From: Streptomyces hoynatensis
GTDB taxonomy: Bacteria; Actinomycetota; Actinomycetes; Streptomycetales; Streptomycetaceae
Direction of reading: 5' to 3'
DNA length: 64,000 bases
Assembly: GCF_003626535.1 (NCBI RefSeq)
Contig: NZ_RBAL01000002.1
Coordinates: 372,001-436,000, forward strand
Positions 35,621 through 43,484 of the stretch are shown piece by piece. The notes under the pieces were generated by a model. It was not told where the DNA came from and searched no databases. It saw only the letters and a program-made list of their open reading frames with translations. A program made the translations under genes and the position numbers. Each line of letters starts with the position of its first letter. Within the stretch, counting starts at the first letter, position 1.

Positions 35621-35677
35621 AAGGAGTGATCGTGTGCTAGCGCGCCCGACAGCGCGGCCCCGCCCCCGACCGGGGGC
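35621..35677 (+). other. Shine-Dalgarno plus 4-codon minigene and hairpin between GT4 and methyltransferase
   Basis: AAGGAG at 35621-35626 is followed by GTG ATC GTG TGC TAG (35626-35640), a minimal ORF. A perfect GCCCCCG/CGGGGGC hairpin with a 2-nt loop follows at 35662-35677. The methyltransferase then has only a TTG start. It may be a translation-tuning device or a displaced ribosome binding site. Confidence 0.4.
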
Positions 35678-35692
35678 CGTTGGGGGGCCGGC

Positions 35693-36415
35693 TTGCTGAC
35701 CGTCGACTTCTCCCGGTTTCCGCTCGCCGCGGGCGACCGCGTGCTCGATCTCGGCTGCGGCGCCGGGCGGCACGCCTTCGAGTGCTACCGGCGCGGCGCC
35801 CAGGTCGTCGCCCTCGACCGCGACGGCGCCGAGGTGCGCCAGGTCGCCGGCTGGCTGGCCGCGATGCGGGAGGCGGGCGAGGCCCCGCGCGGCGCCGCCG
35901 CCCTCGCCCTCCAGGGCGACGCCCTGGCCCTGCCCTTCCCCGACGCCAGCTTCGACGCCCTCATCGTCTCCGAGATCATGGAGCACGTCCCCGACGACAA
36001 GGGCCTGCTCGCCGAGGCCGTCCGCGTGCTGCGCCCCGGCGGCCGGATCGCCGTCACCGTCCCCCGCTACGGCCCGGAACGCGTCTGCTGGGCGCTGTCC
36101 GACGCCTACCACGAGGTCGAGGGCGGGCACATCCGCATCTACCGCGCCACGCAGCTCCTCGCCCGGCTCCGCGAGGCGGGCCTGCGGCCCTACGGCACCC
36201 ACCACGCCCACGCCCTCCACTCGCCCTACTGGTGGCTGAAGTGCGCCCTCGGCGTGGACAACGAGCGCGCCCTGCCCGTGCGCGCCTACCACCGGATGCT
36301 GGTCTGGGACATCGAGAAGCGCCCGCTGGCCACCCGCGCCGCGGAACGCGCCCTCAACCCGCTGCTCGGCAAGAGCTTCGTGGCCTACGCCACCAAGCCC
36401 AGGGGGCCGGCGTGA
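35693..36415 (+). CDS. class I SAM-dependent methyltransferase
   Basis: 240 aa. Motif I is VLDLGCGAGRHAFE near residues 17-30, the acidic end of strand 2 is VALDRDG, and motif III is SEIMEHVPDDKGLLAE. The start is taken as TTG 35693 because the domain begins immediately and a TAG lies in the GTG-ATC-GTG frame upstream; GGGGGG at 35683-35688 may serve as ribosome binding site. The stop overlaps the next start (GTGA). It probably methylates the product made by its operon partners. Confidence 0.88.
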   Translation: MLTVDFSRFPLAAGDRVLDLGCGAGRHAFECYRRGAQVVALDRDGAEVRQVAGWLAAMREAGEAPRGAAALALQGDALALPFPDASFDALIVSEIMEHVPDDKGLLAEAVRVLRPGGRIAVTVPRYGPERVCWALSDAYHEVEGGHIRIYRATQLLARLREAGLRPYGTHHAHALHSPYWWLKCALGVDNERALPVRAYHRMLVWDIEKRPLATRAAERALNPLLGKSFVAYATKPRGPA

Positions 36416-37482
36416 CCAGTCAGGAGCGCACCGAGAAGCTCGCCCTCCCCGGCGTGCTCACCGCCGCCGAGGCCGCCGCCACCACCGCGGGCATCCTGGC
36501 GCTGCAGCGCGAGGACGGGGCCATCCCCTGGTTCCGCGGCCACCACCTCGACCCCTGGGACCACGTCGAGGCCGCGATGGCCCTCGACAGCGCGGGCGAG
36601 CACGAGCGGGCCGCCGCGGCCTACGAGTGGCTCGCCCGCCACCAGAACCCCGACGGCTCCTGGTACGCCGCCTACGCCGACGGGGACGCCGAACGCCCCA
36701 CCGACCCGGGCAAGGAGACCAACTTCTGCGCCTACGTGGCCGTCGGCGTGCTCCACCACTACCTGGCCACCGGGGACGAGACCTTCCGGCAGCGGATGTG
36801 GCCCGCCGTCTTCGCCGCCGTGGAGTTCGTCCTCGGCCTCCAGCAGGAGGGCGGCGAGATCGGCTGGCGCCGCGAGGCCGACGGAACCCCGGTGCCCGAC
36901 GCGCTGCTCACCGGCTGCTCCTCGATCTACCAGGCGCTGCGCTGCGCGCTCGCCCTCGCCGAACTGGCCAGGAACCCGCAGCCCGACTGGGAGCTGGCCG
37001 CCGGGCGCCTCGGCCACGCGATACGCCACCACCCCGAGCGCTTTCTCGACAAGTCGGCGTACTCGATGGACTGGTACTACCCGGTGCTGGGGGGCGCGCT
37101 GCGCGGCCAGGAGGCGCGGGAGCGGCTCGCCGCCCGCTGGGACGAGTTCGTGGTGCCCGGCCTCGGGGTGCGCTGCGTGCTGCCCAGGCCCTGGGTCACC
37201 GGCGGCGAGAGCGCCGAACTCGCCCTCGCCCTCTGGGCGGTGGGCCAGGCCCCGCGGGCGGTGGAGGTGCTGCGCTGGATCGGCCACCTGCGCGCGGACA
37301 ACGGGCTGTACTGGACCGGCTATGTGACGGCCGACGAGGCGTTCTGGCCCGTGGAGCTGACGAGTTGGACGGCGGGCTCGGTGCTGCTCGCGGTGGCCGC
37401 CCTCACCGGCGACGGGCCGACCCGGGCCGTCTTCGGCGGGGACTCGCTGCCCAGGGGCCTGGAGACCGACTGCTGCGGCTGA
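36412..37482 (+). CDS. prenyltransferase/squalene-oxidase-repeat (alpha6/alpha6 barrel) protein
   Basis: 356 aa, soluble. Repeats with Q-x-x-D-G-x-x-W/P character recur: LALQREDGAIPWF, LARHQNPDGSWYAAY, LGLQQEGGEIGWRR. These indicate a terpenoid-cyclase or six-hairpin-glycosidase type barrel. Aromatic and acidic residues (DPWDH, MDWYYP) could line a pocket. There is no DXDD or DDXXD motif, so cyclase activity is unlikely; sugar or lipid processing beside the GT4 enzyme is possible. It is translationally coupled to the methyltransferase. Confidence 0.8.
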   Translation: MTSQERTEKLALPGVLTAAEAAATTAGILALQREDGAIPWFRGHHLDPWDHVEAAMALDSAGEHERAAAAYEWLARHQNPDGSWYAAYADGDAERPTDPGKETNFCAYVAVGVLHHYLATGDETFRQRMWPAVFAAVEFVLGLQQEGGEIGWRREADGTPVPDALLTGCSSIYQALRCALALAELARNPQPDWELAAGRLGHAIRHHPERFLDKSAYSMDWYYPVLGGALRGQEARERLAARWDEFVVPGLGVRCVLPRPWVTGGESAELALALWAVGQAPRAVEVLRWIGHLRADNGLYWTGYVTADEAFWPVELTSWTAGSVLLAVAALTGDGPTRAVFGGDSLPRGLETDCCG

Positions 37483-37578
37483 GCCGCCGCCGCGCCCGGC
37501 GGGGCGGCGGGCCGCGGGCCCGCGCCCGCGGGCGGCGGGCCAGGTGCGAGCGGGCCGCGGGTGCCTCGAAAACGGGAA

Positions 37579-37603
37579 CGGCGGTGGCCGATGGCCACCG
37601 CCG
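37579..37603. terminator. bidirectional terminator between convergent genes
   Basis: CGGCGGTGGCC (37579-37589) and GGCCACCGCCG (37593-37603) form a perfect 11-bp stem with loop GAT. The element lies midway between the stops of the barrel protein (37482) and the convergent membrane protein (37646). Confidence 0.8.
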
Positions 37604-37645
37604 CTCCGTGCGGGGGGCGGGCGCCTGCCGCGCCCGGGCGCGGGC

Positions 37646-38425
37646 TCAGCCGCGCTGGATGCCCGAGGTGTCCTGGAGCACGCCGCGCCGCCCGTCCTGG
37701 GTCTGCGCCACCAGGGCCTGGCCGCGCTGCTCGACCGCCAGGTACCAGGTGCCCGGAGCCAGCTCCGCCACCGGGGTCGGCGAGCCGTCCTCGCCGTACA
37801 GCGGCCTGGCCGCGGGCACCGCGAACCAGAAGGGCTGGAAGTTCGGGTCGGCGCCCGCGGTCGCCGCGGGGGCCGCCTGCGTCGGGGCGTAGCCCTGCTG
37901 CCCGCCCGCGGTCGGCGCGCTCGGGTAGCCGTAGCCGGGCTGCGCGCCGTAGGCGGCCTGGTTGAAGGCCGGGGGCTTGTTGCCGCCGCCCGCGGACAGC
38001 GGGGTCTTCAGCGCCGGAACCAGCGGCGTGGCCACGGCCGCGCCGGCCAGCACCAGGGTGGCCAGGAAGCCGAGGATCAGGCCGATGCCGACGTCGGCGC
38101 CACCGCCGCCGCCGAGCGACCACAGCGCCGCCCACGCGGAGGTGACGGAGAGGCCGATGCCCCACTGGTCCAGCCGGAGGCCGCCGAACTCCCGTCCCTG
38201 CGCGGTGAAACGCGAGAGGGCGATCGCCGCCGCGCCCAGCACGCCGGCCAGGAAGACGGAGGGCAGCACCGGGAAGATGTCCGACTTCCAGGCGTTGATC
38301 CCTTCCTTGCCGCCTCCCATCGAGCTGTAGTCGACGGTGTAGGCATCCAGGAACGAGGCGATGAAGAGCAGGACCGCTGCTCCGATCACTACTGCGTCGC
38401 CTCGCGAGAGCGAGCGGTTGTTCAC
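37646..38425 (-). CDS. four-TM membrane protein with C-terminal cytosolic domain (DUF5336-like)
   Basis: 259 aa. Four hydrophobic helices fill residues 10-135 (VIGAAVLLFIASFLDAYTVD; VFLAGVLGAAAIAL). A Gly/Tyr/Pro linker (YGAQPGYGYPSAPTAGGQQ) and a short beta-rich tail (GTWYLAVEQRGQALVAQTQD) follow. It is a recurrent actinobacterial membrane protein of unknown function. The GTG start is followed by NNRSLSRGD, a common beginning for this family. Confidence 0.78.
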   Translation of the reverse strand: MNNRSLSRGDAVVIGAAVLLFIASFLDAYTVDYSSMGGGKEGINAWKSDIFPVLPSVFLAGVLGAAAIALSRFTAQGREFGGLRLDQWGIGLSVTSAWAALWSLGGGGGADVGIGLILGFLATLVLAGAAVATPLVPALKTPLSAGGGNKPPAFNQAAYGAQPGYGYPSAPTAGGQQGYAPTQAAPAATAGADPNFQPFWFAVPAARPLYGEDGSPTPVAELAPGTWYLAVEQRGQALVAQTQDGRRGVLQDTSGIQRG

Positions 38426-38590
38426 GTCAGATCCTTCGTCGGTCTTGTCGGTTCTGGTCTGTCGGACGGGGCGGGCCCCATCGTACGTATGAAGGTCGGC
38501 CCGGTTCTCCGGGGTGGGAAGGACTGTTTCTCAGGCGACACTCTTGTGATGCCGCCGTGACCTTCGCCACGTCCCCCGGGCCGGGGCAGG

Positions 38591-39358
38591 TCAGAGCCCC
38601 CGGCCGGTCCGTCTCAGCACGCGCAGCGACCGGCAGCCGCCGCCCTCGGCGAAGGCGCCGCTGTCGAGCGCCCGTCGCCAGATCCGGTACGGAGCCTGGC
38701 CGCCCTCGGCCGGGTCCTCGAACACGTCGTGGATCACCAGCAGCCCGCCCAGGGCGAGTTGCGGCACCCAGCTCTCGTAGTCGGCCGTGGCGTGGGCGTC
38801 GGTGTGGCCCCCGTCGACGAAGACGAGTCCGAACCGTCCGCCGCCGCCCCCGCCGAGCGCCGCCGCGGCCTGCGGGGATCTCCCCACCACGGCGATCACA
38901 TGTTCTTCGAGCCCGGCTGTGAACACCGTACGACGAAAGAAGGGGAGGGTGTCCAGGCGCCCGCCCGCCCCGGGGGCCGCCGGGCCCGCCGCGGCGTCCG
39001 GGCCGGTCACCGGGACCACGCCGTCAAGGGCGTGGTCCACCAGCTCGCGGTCGTGGTACTCCTGCCCCGGCTGCTGCTCCTCGCTCCCGCGGTGGTGGTC
39101 CACGGTCACCACGACCGTGCCGGCCCGGCGGGCGGCCTCGGCCAGCAGGAGCGTGGACCTGCCGCAGTAGCTGCCGATCTCCAGCAGCGGCAGTCGCAGC
39201 CGCGCCGCCGCCTCGACGGCCGCCTCGTGCAGCGCGCGGCCCTCGTCGGGCGGCATGAAGCCCTTTGCCGCCTCGAAGGCGGCGAAGACCCGGGTGAAAA
39301 CGTCCCGGGCGTCGGGTCCGGTCACTCGTCCCCCTGTGGTACCGGTGTCTGCGCACAT
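38591..39358 (-). CDS. class I SAM methyltransferase (Methyltransf_24 type)
   Basis: 255 aa. LLEIGSYCGRSTLLLAEAA is the SAM-binding motif near residues 58-76, VVTVDHHRGSEEQQPG carries the ribose-binding acid, and LVFVDGGHTDAHA gives the late Asp-Gly-Gly-His motif of this family. The family includes macrocin and cephalosporin hydroxylase-type O-methyltransferases. The gene stands alone on the minus strand; the substrate is unknown. Confidence 0.87.
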   Translation of the reverse strand: MCADTGTTGGRVTGPDARDVFTRVFAAFEAAKGFMPPDEGRALHEAAVEAAARLRLPLLEIGSYCGRSTLLLAEAARRAGTVVVTVDHHRGSEEQQPGQEYHDRELVDHALDGVVPVTGPDAAAGPAAPGAGGRLDTLPFFRRTVFTAGLEEHVIAVVGRSPQAAAALGGGGGGRFGLVFVDGGHTDAHATADYESWVPQLALGGLLVIHDVFEDPAEGGQAPYRIWRRALDSGAFAEGGGCRSLRVLRRTGRGL

Positions 39359-39440
39359 GCTGCCCTACCGTCCCCGGCGCCCCACAGCCGGGGCCCCGCG
39401 TCCCCCCGGCCGGGCCGCCGGGGCCCGGGCGATCTCGGGG

Positions 39441-39488
39441 GGAGATCCGGGGAGATCCAGGGAGATCCAGGGAGATGGGGAGATGGGG
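39441..39488. repeat. 10-bp tandem repeat GGAGATCC(A/G)G
   Basis: Nearly five units follow one another: two exact GGAGATCCAG copies, one GGAGATCCGG and two G-rich variants. They lie in the spacer between the methyltransferase and the Pro-rich protein gene. The purine-rich strand could form slipped structures. Confidence 0.8.
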
Positions 39489-39550
39489 TGGCGTTTTCGT
39501 GTGCGCGCCGCCCGCGGGCCCGGCGGCGGCCCGCGGGCGGCGCGGGCGGC

Positions 39551-41605
39551 TCAGGCGGTGCGGGCCAGCGGCGCCTGCTGGAGCGGCACCGGCTTGGCCA
39601 CCGCCCGCTCCTCCGGCCGCGGCGGTGCCCCGCCCGCGGCGCCCGCGGAACGTTCCTGCCCGCCGGAGGCCGCGGAACGTTCCTGCCCGCCGGTGCCCGC
39701 CTCGGGGCCCGGCGGCGGCTCCGGGTGCTGCCGGGCCACCGCGGGCTCGGGAGCGGGGGAGCCGGCGGGCCCGGCGGGCACGGCGGGCCCGGCCTGGCCC
39801 GGGCCGGGGGGCACCCCGGGCTCCGGCAGGCCCGGCTCCGGCATCCCCGGCTCCGGCGGGGCGGGCGCGGGCGGCGCCGCGGCGGGGTCCTGGTCGGCGT
39901 ACGGCTCGGGGGAGGGAACCGGCTCCCGAGAGGCGCCGGGCTCCGCGGCGGGAACGGGTCCCGTGGTGGCGCCGGGCTCCGCGGCGGGAACGGGTCCCGT
40001 GGCGGCGAAGGACTCCGCGGCGGGCACGGCGTCCGGCGCGGGATCCGGGCCCTGGGCGGGGTACGCCCCGGGGATGGCCGAGTCCGTGGGGATGGCCGAG
40101 TCCGCGGGCACGGGCGGGTCCGCGGGGACGGCCGGGTCCGCGGGGCTGGCCGGGTCCGTGGAGGCCGGCGCGTCCTGAGGGGGCAGCTGGCCCGGGGAGG
40201 GAAGCGGTTCCCCGGCGGGCGCCGCTTCCGCCACGGGGAACGCCCCTTGGGGGGCCACCGGACCGCCGGGGGCGAGCGACTCGGGGGAAGGCGGCGGCTC
40301 GGGGGAGGGCGGCGCGGAAGAGGGCTCCCCGGCGTCGGCCGGCACGAACCCGGGCGTCGCCCGCCTTGGCCCGGCCGGCGAGGAGAGGGGCGGCGGTGCC
40401 ACCTCGCCGAGCGGTGCCACCTCGCCGAGCGGTGCCGCCTCGCTGGGCGAAGACGGTGCCACCTCGCCGGGCGGCGGGAGGACGGCGTGGCCCGGGGCCT
40501 GCCCCGGCGCCGAGCCGGGGGCGCCCGGCGCCGACTCCGCCCGGCCGGTCTGGGGCCGCGGCGCCCGCGGCTCCGGCAGCCGTCCCGGGTCCGCCGCCGG
40601 CACCGGGTTCCGGGAGATCCCGCAGGGCACCTGCGGGGTGGCGAAGGGCAGCAGCAGATCGCCGTCCGCGGTCCACCGGCCGGTGCCGGGCAGCCAGCCC
40701 GGGGGCGCGGCCAGGTGCCGCAACTCCCGTTCCTGCGGCCGCCACACCGCGACCCAGTCGGCCTCGGCCGTGGTCATCCGCAGCGCCACCGCGCACGCCT
40801 CGGGCAGCAGCGCCTGCCCCGGCTGCACCGCGAACGGCGTCACCAGCACCCCCTCGGGACGCAGCGCCTCGGGGAAGCGCACCGGCCGGTGACTGCCGAG
40901 CACCCCCCAGCCGATCCGGTCGGACCCGGGCGCGTCCGAGCACACCAGCAGCAACCCGCTGTCCGGATCGGCCAGCAGCAGCCGGTCGTTGCTCTCCTCC
41001 GCGATCCGCAGCAGCTCCGCGGGCTCCCCGCCGTGCTCCACGTCGACGGTGACGGTGCGGGTGCGGCCCGCCGCGTCCGTGCGGTCCAGGGCGAGCAGCC
41101 TGCCGGGCCGGTCCAGCCAGGCGCCGCCCGCGCACTGCCCGGCCAGCACCGTCACCAGCTCGGGACCGAACGCGCCCCCGCACACCAGCCACAGCGCCGT
41201 GGCGTCCTCCCGCGCGGCAAGCGCGTAGACCCGGGCCCCGTCGGGCGCCGGGGGCAGCAGCGTCACCCGGTCCGACTCCACGGCGCCGAGGGGGAGTTCA
41301 CCCGTCTCCGGCCCCGAGGGGTACAGCAGCGAGAAATGATGGCCGCCGTCCGCGCGGCGGCCGATCAGCACCCGCCCGTCGGCCAGCGGCACCACCTGGC
41401 TGTCCGGCTCCTCCGGCTGGCCGCCCGGCAGCCGGACCGCGTACGGCTCGGGGCCGTCCAGCGTCCAGCGCTCGGGGCACCAGCCCTCGGCGCCGTCCGC
41501 CGCGACCAGCCTGGCCGCGTACGACCCGTCTGCCGCGATCGTCAGCGGCCGCGGCGGCGCCAAGGCCCCGCCTGGCACCTGGCCTTCGGGCGTTGGGCTC
41601 GTCAT
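39551..41605 (-). CDS. propeller-like N-terminal domain with a ~340-residue disordered Pro/Ala-rich tail
   Basis: 684 aa. The first ~340 residues have repeated short beta-strand/turn patterns (LPLADGRVLIGRRADGG, LLLADPDSGLLLVCSD, TADGDLLLPFATPQ) that suggest a beta-propeller. The rest is disordered and rich in Pro, Ala and Glu, with internal repeats such as PADPAVPADPPVPAD, AAEPGA-T/S and GGQERSA. There is no signal peptide. I do not recognise a named family; a scaffold or metabolic-sensor role is open. Confidence 0.75.
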   Translation of the reverse strand: MTSPTPEGQVPGGALAPPRPLTIAADGSYAARLVAADGAEGWCPERWTLDGPEPYAVRLPGGQPEEPDSQVVPLADGRVLIGRRADGGHHFSLLYPSGPETGELPLGAVESDRVTLLPPAPDGARVYALAAREDATALWLVCGGAFGPELVTVLAGQCAGGAWLDRPGRLLALDRTDAAGRTRTVTVDVEHGGEPAELLRIAEESNDRLLLADPDSGLLLVCSDAPGSDRIGWGVLGSHRPVRFPEALRPEGVLVTPFAVQPGQALLPEACAVALRMTTAEADWVAVWRPQERELRHLAAPPGWLPGTGRWTADGDLLLPFATPQVPCGISRNPVPAADPGRLPEPRAPRPQTGRAESAPGAPGSAPGQAPGHAVLPPPGEVAPSSPSEAAPLGEVAPLGEVAPPPLSSPAGPRRATPGFVPADAGEPSSAPPSPEPPPSPESLAPGGPVAPQGAFPVAEAAPAGEPLPSPGQLPPQDAPASTDPASPADPAVPADPPVPADSAIPTDSAIPGAYPAQGPDPAPDAVPAAESFAATGPVPAAEPGATTGPVPAAEPGASREPVPSPEPYADQDPAAAPPAPAPPEPGMPEPGLPEPGVPPGPGQAGPAVPAGPAGSPAPEPAVARQHPEPPPGPEAGTGGQERSAASGGQERSAGAAGGAPPRPEERAVAKPVPLQQAPLARTA

Positions 41606-41781
41606 GTCTCACGCACCTCCGACGAGGACGCTAGGTTTCGCGCCTCCTGCCGACCAACGGCGGCTTGAGCGGTTTCACACATAAGGGTGATCGGTGTCCG
41701 GTTCCGCCCTCCGGCGTCGCCTCGCTGTGCGTGCGCGCCCGGCCGTTCGCCGGCGGCGCGGCCGAGGACTGCCCGGACGGG

Positions 41782-41787
41782 TAGCCT
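41782..41787 (+). promoter_or_regulatory. -10 box for a leaderless Nif3-operon transcript
   Basis: TAGCCT ends 7 nt before GTG 41795, and no Shine-Dalgarno sequence lies before the GTG. No clear -35 box is seen, as is common for such promoters. Confidence 0.55.
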
Positions 41788-41794
41788 GGGGCCC

Positions 41795-42694
41795 GTGCCC
41801 ACTCTCTCCGACGTGATCACCACGCTCGACACCCTATGGCCTCGCGAACGGGCCGAGGACTGGGACGCGGTGGGGCCGGTCTGCGGCGATCCCGCCGCGG
41901 AGGTCGACCGCGTGCTGTTCGCCGTCGACCCGGTCCAGGAGATCGCGGACGAGGCGGTCGCGCTCGGCGCGCAGCTGCTGGTCACCCACCACCCGCTCTA
42001 CCTGCGCGGCACCACCTCGGTGGCGGCCGACACCTTCAAGGGCCGCGTGGTGCACACCCTGATCCGCGGCGGCGTCGCCCTCTACGTCGCCCACACCAAC
42101 GCCGACCGGGCCGACCCCGGCGTCTCCGACGCCCTGGCCGGTGCCCTCGGCCTGCGGGTGACGGGCCCCCTGGTGCCCGACGCCGGCGACCCCGCCGGGC
42201 GGCGGGGCCTGGGCCGGATCTGCGCGCTTGACGCGCCCCTCACCCTGGCCGAGTTCGCCGAACTCGCCGCGGCCAGGCTGCCCGCCGCCGCCCAGGGCGT
42301 GCGGGCCGCGGGCGACCCGGAGCAGCCCGTGCGCACCGTCGCCGTCTGCGGCGGCGCGGGCGACAGCCTCTTCGAGCGGGTCAGGGCGGCGGGCGTGGAC
42401 GCCTACCTGACCGCCGACCTGCGCCACCACCCCGCCTCCGAGGCCCGCGAGCACGCCCGGCACACCCCGGGCCCCCGCGCGGCGAGCCCCGTGGCCGGGC
42501 TCGCGCTGCTCGACGCCGCGCACTGGGCCACCGAGTGGCCCTGGTGCCAGCAGGCCGCCGCGCAGCTCGACGAGCTCGCCGAACGCCACGGCTGGGCCCT
42601 GCGCACCCACGTCTCCCGCCGGGTCACCGACCCCTGGACCCTCCAGCGCCCGCCCACCGGCGTGGCCGCACGGCCCGGCCAGGCCGCACAATGA
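41795..42694 (+). CDS. Nif3-like dinuclear metal-centre hexameric protein
   Basis: 299 aa. The metal ligands of the Nif3/YbgI family are visible: LVTHHPLYLRG, VAHTNADRADPG, ADLRHHPASEARE and LLDAAHWATEWP. The function of the family is poorly defined (NAD repair or cyclohydrolase links have been proposed). It begins an operon with the zinc-ribbon protein and RNase H/phosphatase. GTG 41795 is favoured by the -10 box 7 nt upstream. Confidence 0.92.
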   Translation: MPTLSDVITTLDTLWPRERAEDWDAVGPVCGDPAAEVDRVLFAVDPVQEIADEAVALGAQLLVTHHPLYLRGTTSVAADTFKGRVVHTLIRGGVALYVAHTNADRADPGVSDALAGALGLRVTGPLVPDAGDPAGRRGLGRICALDAPLTLAEFAELAAARLPAAAQGVRAAGDPEQPVRTVAVCGGAGDSLFERVRAAGVDAYLTADLRHHPASEAREHARHTPGPRAASPVAGLALLDAAHWATEWPWCQQAAAQLDELAERHGWALRTHVSRRVTDPWTLQRPPTGVAARPGQAAQ

Positions 42695-42740
42695 GCACAT
42701 CCGCGGAATCCCACGTCCCGCCCAGTCGAGGAGCCCCCAA

Positions 42741-43484
42741 CTGAACGCCGCGCCCGCCGACCAGATCCGTCTGCTGGACCTCCAGGCCCTGGACGTCCGG
42801 CTGACCCAGCTCAGCCACCGGCGCGAGAACCTGCCGGAGCACGCCGAGATCCGCACGCTTGAGGGCGAACTCGCCCAGCAGCGCGACCTGCTGGTGGCCG
42901 CCCAGACCGAGGAGAGCGACACCGCCAGGGAACAGGCCAAGGCCGAGCAGGACGTCGACCAGGTGCGCCAGCGCGCCGCCCGCGACCGGCAGCGCCTCGA
43001 CTCCGGCCTGGTCACCAGCCCCAAGGACCTGGAGAGCCTGCAGAGCGAACTCGCCTCCCTGGCCAAGCGGCAGGACGACCTGGAGACCGTCGTCCTCGAC
43101 ATCATGGAGCGGCAGGAGGCAGCCCAGGCCCGCGCCAAGGAACTGGCCGCGCGCGTCGCCGAGTTGCAGGAGCAGACCGCCGAGGCCGCCCGCCGCCGCG
43201 ACGCCGCCACCCAGGAGATCGACGCCGAGGCCACCGCCGTCCGCGCGGAGCGCGCCGAAGTCGCGGCCAGCGTCCCCGCCGACCTGCTGAAGCTGTACGA
43301 CAAGCTCCGCGAGCAGCAGGGCGGCATCGGCGCGGCCCGGCTCTCCCAGCGCCGTTGCGAGGGCTGCCGCCTGGAGCTCAACATCACCGAGCTGAACGAG
43401 GTGCGGGCCGCGGCGCCCGACGCGGTGGTCCGCTGCGAGAACTGCCGCCGCATCCTCGTCCGCACGCCCGAGTCCGGGTTGTGA
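42741..43484 (+). CDS. coiled-coil C4 zinc-ribbon protein (CT398-like), apparent CTG start
   Basis: 247 aa when begun at CTG 42741. Residues 1-170 form a long helical hairpin coiled coil (LEGELAQQRDLL; LESLQSELASLAKRQDDLE). The C-terminus is a zinc ribbon with CEGC and CENC. GAGGAG at 42729-42734 lies 6-7 nt before the CTG, and conserved coiled-coil sequence continues in frame between CTG and the first GTG (42894), 51 codons later. Family members are thought to act in nucleic-acid or secretion-related complexes. It overlaps the next gene (GTGA). Confidence 0.85.
   Translation: MNAAPADQIRLLDLQALDVRLTQLSHRRENLPEHAEIRTLEGELAQQRDLLVAAQTEESDTAREQAKAEQDVDQVRQRAARDRQRLDSGLVTSPKDLESLQSELASLAKRQDDLETVVLDIMERQEAAQARAKELAARVAELQEQTAEAARRRDAATQEIDAEATAVRAERAEVAASVPADLLKLYDKLREQQGGIGAARLSQRRCEGCRLELNITELNEVRAAAPDAVVRCENCRRILVRTPESGL

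Noticed and set aside
35626..35697. Recent insertion flanked by TGCT direct repeats
   Set aside because: Removing the segment between the TGCT copies does not restore an in-frame start, so an insertion cannot be argued.
36412..37482. True squalene/terpene cyclase
   Set aside because: QW-like repeats are present but no DXDD or DDXXD catalytic motif is seen.
39441..39488. CRISPR or iteron-type origin repeats
   Set aside because: Units are only 10 bp, five copies, purine-rich, with no replication gene or spacer pattern nearby.
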